6,532 nucleotides of DNA, taken from positions 1-6,532 of the forward strand of contig DPBN01000087.1 of NCBI GenBank assembly GCA_003516955.1, written 5' to 3'. Both the position numbers and the translations under genes were made by a program. Under the pieces are notes generated by a model that was not told the DNA's origin, did not search any database, and worked only from the letters and a program-made list of their open reading frames with translations. Of this stretch, positions 4,001 to 6,532 are shown piece after piece. The number at the start of each line of letters is the position of its first letter. The stretch's first letter is position 1. The stretch is from Armatimonadota bacterium. GTDB taxonomy: Bacteria; Armatimonadota; Fimbriimonadia; Fimbriimonadales; Fimbriimonadaceae.

Positions 4001-6532
4001 GTTCCGAACGCAGAACGCGTCACCCTCACGGCACTCGCACCGATGTCCGGATAGTCGAGACTGTCGTTGGGGAATCGCGTCGGTAGGTCCTCGTAGCCCG
4101 GATACAGGTTGGGATCCAGAGGATACAGCACAGCGCTTGAGTAGCCGAGCCAGTTCAACTGCCTGGCCTCTACTCGCACGTTGTCGAGGCCCCGTCCTGG
4201 TCCACGCAACAGCCGCATCAGACTGCGGTCGACCACGGAGATCGTCACCCCGCCGCTCTGCCCGTGAGCCACCAGCCCCACGCTCGCCAGGAGGCGGTTC
4301 TTCTGCGTACCCGGCACGTTGGAGCCGTTGATCAGGTTCTCGGCGTCGGACGGGTTGACCGAGTATCCGACGGTGCGGAGGGCGTCCGCCGGGGTGGTGA
4401 TGACCAACGCCAGCGGGTTCGCCACCTTGAACGCTCGGACGGAGTTCGCAGGATCGAGGTTGACCGTCTGCTGCTGGCCGTTGTCGTTCAGCGATCGGGT
4501 CGTGATCGTCGCCGTCACGCTCCCGTCGCCAGGGGGCATCGCGTTCGCGCCGCCGGGCTGGATCGCGAAGTCGATGACCGCGTACCCGTCCAGACGCGTG
4601 CCGTCCGTCGCCGTGGGCGGGTTCGAGCCCGACACGGTCGGGAACTGCCGGCTCTCCACCGAGATGGTGCGCGCCGCGGAACCCTGCCCGGTGAACAGGA
4701 AGTTCACCGTCGGCGGAGGCACACTGTCGCCGTCGGGCGTCTGCGTGGCGTGCGGATAGCGGTAGACCAGCACGTAGATGCGCTCGCCCCACTCGAACGC
4801 GAGCGGGCTGCCGCCGACCTCGGTCGCCGCGTCGGCGGCGGCGTAGTCCATCGTGCCAGCCCGCAACTGCCGGTAGGTGGCTTGGTCGATCAGCTTGATC
4901 CGGGCGTTCCGGAAGTTGTCCGCCACCGGGTTGTTCTCGACCACTCCGTCGGACCCGGGCGGTTCGCCGGGCGTCAGCAGACCGACATCGTCGTTGAAGG
5001 CGTACAGGAAGCCCCTGGTGTCGGCGACGGTCAGCCAATTCCGGCCTGCCGAGGCGTGGCCGGACAGGCCTCCTGCCAGCACGTACTCCCAAGCCCTTCG
5101 GCCGCCGTAGCGGTTGGTGGCCGAAGCCTGGGCGAACAGCGCCACGAGGCGGCCCTCGGCGGTTGGAACCAGCACGCACGGCACCGGGGTGGCCGTCAGC
5201 GTCCCAACGTTGTTCAGCACGCGGAGTGTGGTGAAGGTCAGGCCTCCGCCGGCGAAGCTGGTGGCCAGCTCCGACGTCTGCCAACGCACGGTGGCCGAGC
5301 CGCCCGATCCGTTCGCGTCGAATGCGTAGACCGTGCCGTTCTCATTCGCGGCGAACACCGTGTCGGGCTCGCCCCCGCCCAGCAGGACTCCCGGTACCGC
5401 AGTCGGGCTGGCGACCCAGCCGTCGGTCGGCAGGGCGCTCGTCCCGCTGAACCGCCAGACCACCGTGCCGTCGTCCGCGTTGAGGGCCAAGAACTCCCCG
5501 TTCGCCTCGTCGACCTTTGGCAGCGTGCCGACGTACACCTTTCCGAACGCAACGGCCGGGGTCGACACGATCTCCCCGAGCGTCGGCTGGTCGAGCGCGG
5601 GGTACTGCCACCGCACCGTGGTCTTCTTGCCGCTCGTCCCGCGGGCGTCCAGCGCGTAAATCCTTCCCTGACGGGCCGGAACGATGATTGTCGGGCCGGA
5701 GGCGGTGTCGGCGTAGGCGATCGACCCGAGGAACGATCCCAAACTGGAGGTCTTGGAGGTCGACGGGTAGTCGTCCGGCCAGGTCCACACGCGGGTGGTG
5801 GTTCCGGCGCGGCCCGTGGCGAGGTTCATGTCGCCCCGACCGGCCATGTCGATGCAGTAGACCCGACCGTTGGAGGCCGCGACGTACAGGTAGTCCTTGC
5901 CGTCGATGCGCTTGACCAAAGCCGAGGACAGGTCGAAGCCGGTCGGCATTTCGGCCACGGGGCCCGCTCCGTCCTCGCCGTTCGTCTGGTTCGGGTCGGA
6001 CCAAGACGGGTCCAAGGGGTCTCGCAGGCTCGGATAGGCCCACAGCACCCGCGGGCTGCCGCTCGCCTGCGACTCCAGGCAGTAGATCCGCCCGTCCTCC
6101 GAGGCCACCAGGGTCACGTCGGTCGCCACCGGCGGGTCTCCGGGCGCCATCTTGATCAGAGCGCCGTTGACCTGGACCGGCGTGGACTTGACCGCGAGGT
6201 CCGGCCCGCTGTTGAACGCGATAGCGTCCGCGTAGGCGAGCCGACCTTCCAGAGCGTCGTTCGCCTCCGCGCTGTAGTTCAGCACGCGCACCTGGAGCGG
6301 AGCGGTCGAGCTATGCCGGAACCTGCGGTTGCCGATGCGGACCCACCTCGACTGCGAGTCCTGGTTCACCTCGACGTCGGTGACGGTGCTGCCCTCGTGG
6401 ATCTCCACGATGGTCTTGCGGGCGAACAGCTGGCCGCCGTTGCTGCCCGCCAGCCACATGCTGATCGCGTACTCCCCGGCGGGCAGGTTCGGGGTGTAGC
6501 GCACGTCGGTCGCGGAGGCGCGGCTCGCCACC
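1066..6532 (-). CDS. Giant extracellular multidomain protein with golvesin-like domain, PQQ-type beta-propeller and BNR-like strands; N-terminus beyond window
   Basis: The frame is open from the right edge to a TAG at 1068-1066, giving at least 1821 residues. The first visible GTG lies at the very edge and is probably internal, so signal peptide and start are not seen. Residue numbers here count from that GTG. The order is: golvesin-like domain (1-108), PQQ-like propeller (about 137-516), Ig-like beta-sandwich stretches (about 605-705 and 706-900), a calcium-type loop DSNGNGRLD (916-924), an Ig-like segment with FTVVNEGNVNLLNL and VPLGMPSGVY (about 985-1170), BNR/sialidase-like strands (about 1192-1495), two related hairpin motifs (about 1568-1598 and 1703-1731), and a last strand pair WMVWTSTRAGVPDIYL (1793-1808). 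Only three cysteines are seen, all in the propeller, and the protein is rich in N, P, S, T and G, as in exported proteins. No CxxCH heme site, vicinal cysteines, transmembrane anchor, LPXTG or PEP-CTERM tail is visible at the C-terminus. No specific family name is recognised. A secreted or surface-bound binding protein, possibly an adhesin, is the likely role. The next gene downstream is pilM. Confidence 0.88.
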   Translation of the reverse strand, partial: VASRASATDVRYTPNLPAGEYAISMWLAGSNGGQLFARKTIVEIHEGSTVTDVEVNQDSQSRWVRIGNRRFRHSSTAPLQVRVLNYSAEANDALEGRLAYADAIAFNSGPDLAVKSTPVQVNGALIKMAPGDPPVATDVTLVASEDGRIYCLESQASGSPRVLWAYPSLRDPLDPSWSDPNQTNGEDGAGPVAEMPTGFDLSSALVKRIDGKDYLYVAASNGRVYCIDMAGRGDMNLATGRAGTTTRVWTWPDDYPSTSKTSSLGSFLGSIAYADTASGPTIIVPARQGRIYALDARGTSGKKTTVRWQYPALDQPTLGEIVSTPAVAFGKVYVGTLPKVDEANGEFLALNADDGTVVWRFSGTSALPTDGWVASPTAVPGVLLGGGEPDTVFAANENGTVYAFDANGSGGSATVRWQTSELATSFAGGGLTFTTLRVLNNVGTLTATPVPCVLVPTAEGRLVALFAQASATNRYGGRRAWEYVLAGGLSGHASAGRNWLTVADTRGFLYAFNDDVGLLTPGEPPGSDGVVENNPVADNFRNARIKLIDQATYRQLRAGTMDYAAADAATEVGGSPLAFEWGERIYVLVYRYPHATQTPDGDSVPPPTVNFLFTGQGSAARTISVESRQFPTVSGSNPPTATDGTRLDGYAVIDFAIQPGGANAMPPGDGSVTATITTRSLNDNGQQQTVNLDPANSVRAFKVANPLALVITTPADALRTVGYSVNPSDAENLINGSNVPGTQKNRLLASVGLVAHGQSGGVTISVVDRSLMRLLRGPGRGLDNVRVEARQLNWLGYSSAVLYPLDPNLYPGYEDLPTRFPNDSLDYPDIGASAVRVTRSAFGTAENPLFSGASLIPPSFPDEANPVPAQRTLNLTPFDFEVRVPRFQPPNATPLADSAGVQVPAGYAGWMFVLVDSNGNGRLDLGSGLREAYRSFRLASPVDVDERFAVKTPVVDAGMLPIGAGFSPLAPWDPSSPLSPLTGPFRDLFKPFTVVNEGNVNLLNLRLAKATQLLAGPLNPWPIYSTTNHDAAWLEAAANVFSSLDPDSRWILTDDGGNPHPNVVLQKARPGDRVGTELNLNATRRANPVTGVQQGKLSSTAPDPYLPSVAVTVPLGMPSGVYQQVMRVINEVRTPTYPANQALSLDQYGAGLEAYSDPTFTLRFTVREGRLTNAPTRFSAPLVEDVVSGSERFLHPNVQPTVARASNGSLLVAWASPRSSFAEAQPGADAPADQPYRIFLSTLRGTTPAAVTGPNNLRDLNWFVPATADRWFSQPSDAPYPNVPNQAAADALFGVDTANNQSVVLSTMKFGLPTLPSLGFVDPFSGSDLGTAYLAFVGEAQVQTLNGRANQSRIFLAPVSVSAAGVPTVGAPIRATKDDPGIRKTRLSVVQTGDRATVFFSAATGGGAQVSYTTYNPSVANIDDRWSPIRSVSLGSGFEELSSPSVSARIYTGAPQSAGGFTLNPGTRILEMAFAGKLRGRPNSEVFLARMVADANGAPVRLAAFAPRENEVLEAVGPGVYRSQGVSWNLRFAPQLWQSLNGVATNLEVPNTRRVDSSTGIVTFETRLGGRVTLDPNSGTVRFGTATPNQKAVLLLTYQPYAIRVSGAGQTTSHSAPNLLFDNRLIADASYWVRPGGSGVTNADSDSIRTSRYLVAYGRSAAGGGQSARPYLRSYRLGVQLPAGVLTNPDGTIVSLAVVGASGAYQVDPARGRVYFTDVDEGRSVSIAFQGVTEDGVPVNVPAATYTVGLVPEQEEFPVPIAQPVNESSPFLSLDPFDPAGAIGSRRPGLIWMVWTSTRAGVPDIYLQTLAPRFAPIPATR
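1339..1830 (-). repeat. Two related beta-hairpin motifs in the C-terminal part of the giant protein
   Basis: Residues 1570-1598 and 1703-1731 share the order 'G-x(3)-[LV]-D-P-x-x-G-x-V-x-F-x(8-9)-hydrophobic strand-Q'. The first includes LDPNSGTVRF and the second VDPARGRVYF. Each ends with a strand of alternating hydrophobic residues (LLLTYQ, SIAFQ). They are 133 residues apart and suggest two copies of a small beta-sandwich module inserted between the BNR-like strands and the final C-terminal strand pair. The repeat is diverged and visible only in protein. Confidence 0.55.
2047..2958 (-). other. Sialidase/BNR-like repeat region (probable second propeller)
   Basis: Paired strands recur: PTVARASNGSLLVAWAS then YRIFLSTL (1200-1243), TAYLAFVGE then SRIFLAPV (1331-1359), RATVFFSA then AQVSYTTY (1395-1415), SPSVSARI (1443-1450), and LEMAFAGK then NSEVFLARM (1470-1491). 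The pattern 'data value is W/F, then I-F-L source strand' resembles sialidase-type propellers. No Asp-box (S-x-D-x-G-x-T-W) is intact and no catalytic Arg triad could be picked out, so no sialidase activity is claimed. Confidence 0.5.
3760..3786 (-). other. Calcium-binding-type loop DxNxNGxxD
   Basis: Residues 916-924 read DSNGNGRLD, after the strand GWMFVLV and before an acidic/aromatic stretch. D-x-[DN]-x-[DN]-G-x-x-D loops of dockerin or EF-hand-like type bind calcium in many extracellular proteins, including a single such loop in PilY1. Only one loop is seen, with no partner nearby, and calcium binding is inferred. Confidence 0.55.
4984..6123 (-). other. PQQ-type (quinoprotein-like) beta-propeller, seven blade motifs
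   Basis: Seven recurrences of the pattern 'hydrophobic strand - G-x-[IVL]-[YV]-[CA]-[LIF]-D - x(n) - W' can be read: DGRIYCLES (146-154), NGRVYCIDM (221-229), QGRIYALDA (288-296), NGEFLALNA (344-352), NGTVYAFDA (398-406), EGRLVALFA (459-467) and RGFLYAFND (506-514). Most are followed 10-25 residues later by a Trp strand (VLWAY, RVWTW, VRWQY, VVWRF, VRWQT, AWEYV). Blades 3 and 5 are closest, sharing the D-A-x-G then TVRWQ spacing. No vicinal Cys or heme motif is present, so enzymatic quinoprotein activity is unlikely. The fold is as in BamB-like or PilY1-like propellers, a protein or glycan binding scaffold. Confidence 0.82.
6208..6532 (-). other. Golvesin-like (Xly-type) carbohydrate-binding-style domain, N-terminally cut
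   Basis: Visible residues 1-108 follow the usual golvesin C-terminal domain order: LPAGEYAISMWLAG (first beta-strands), a TIVEIHEG strand, DVEVNQ, WVRIGNRRF, a PLQVRVLNYS strand and the ending YADAIAF. The family is found at ends of secreted hydrolases and other exoproteins and is thought to bind polysaccharide or act as a beta-sandwich spacer. The substrate cannot be told from sequence. Confidence 0.72.

Noticed and set aside
3944..5284. A 446-codon open frame on the minus strand in another frame of the giant gene
   Set aside because: Same shadow behaviour; it overlaps the well-supported beta-propeller coding and has Arg-rich composition.
4984..6123. A PQQ-dependent dehydrogenase enzyme
   Set aside because: Only the blade pattern matches. 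The vicinal cysteines, heme CxxCH and a typical dehydrogenase active site are not seen, so only the fold is claimed.
1..6532. CRISPR arrays, tRNA/rRNA genes, insertion sequences or toxin-antitoxin pairs
   Set aside because: No regularly spaced repeats, cloverleaf, terminal inverted repeats with transposase, or small gene pairs could be found; nearly all the window is covered by two coding frames.

Overview
The window looks like chromosomal DNA from a high-GC bacterium (most 60-base lines I counted are about 65-78% G+C). All coding is on the minus strand: one very long reading frame, then a 184-base gap, then a second gene that runs off the left edge. The second gene is recognisably pilM of the type IV pilus (T4P) / pseudopilus assembly platform. 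The pairing of a Pro-rich PilM with a giant golvesin/propeller exoprotein would fit Armatimonadota (Fimbriimonadia-like bacteria). That taxonomic guess is inference from general style only; no marker gene is present to confirm it.

Right to left, which is the direction of transcription: positions 6532-1066 hold one giant open frame of at least 1821 residues whose N-terminus lies outside the window. It reads as an extracellular multidomain beta-rich protein. In order it has a golvesin-like carbohydrate-binding-type domain, a PQQ-type (quinoprotein-like) beta-propeller with seven recognisable blade motifs, several Ig-like beta-sandwich stretches, an isolated DxNxNGxxD calcium-type loop, and a C-terminal region with sialidase/BNR-like strands. 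Two copies of a short 'DP-G-V-F' beta-hairpin motif interrupt that last region. No redox cofactor ligands are seen, so the propeller is probably a binding or structural module.

Positions 1065-882 are intergenic. They hold a perfect 10-bp GC hairpin behind the giant gene, three copies of the 8-mer GTTGGACG (two in one orientation, one inverted), a strong sigma70-like promoter (TTGACA, 18-base spacer, TAAGAT) and a Shine-Dalgarno AGGA in front of pilM. pilM therefore probably starts its own transcript, and the rest of the operon (typically pilN, pilO and others) would lie left of the window.

Positions 881-1 encode the first 293 residues of PilM: actin-like ATPase motifs, then an unusual proline-rich stretch where the window ends.

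The most interesting idea is that the giant propeller protein next to the pilus platform gene is a surface or pilus-linked adhesin, by analogy with PilY1, which also carries a beta-propeller and a calcium loop. This is a hypothesis from adjacency and domain style only. Nothing in the window amounts to a clearly new system such as a defence, CRISPR or mobile element.
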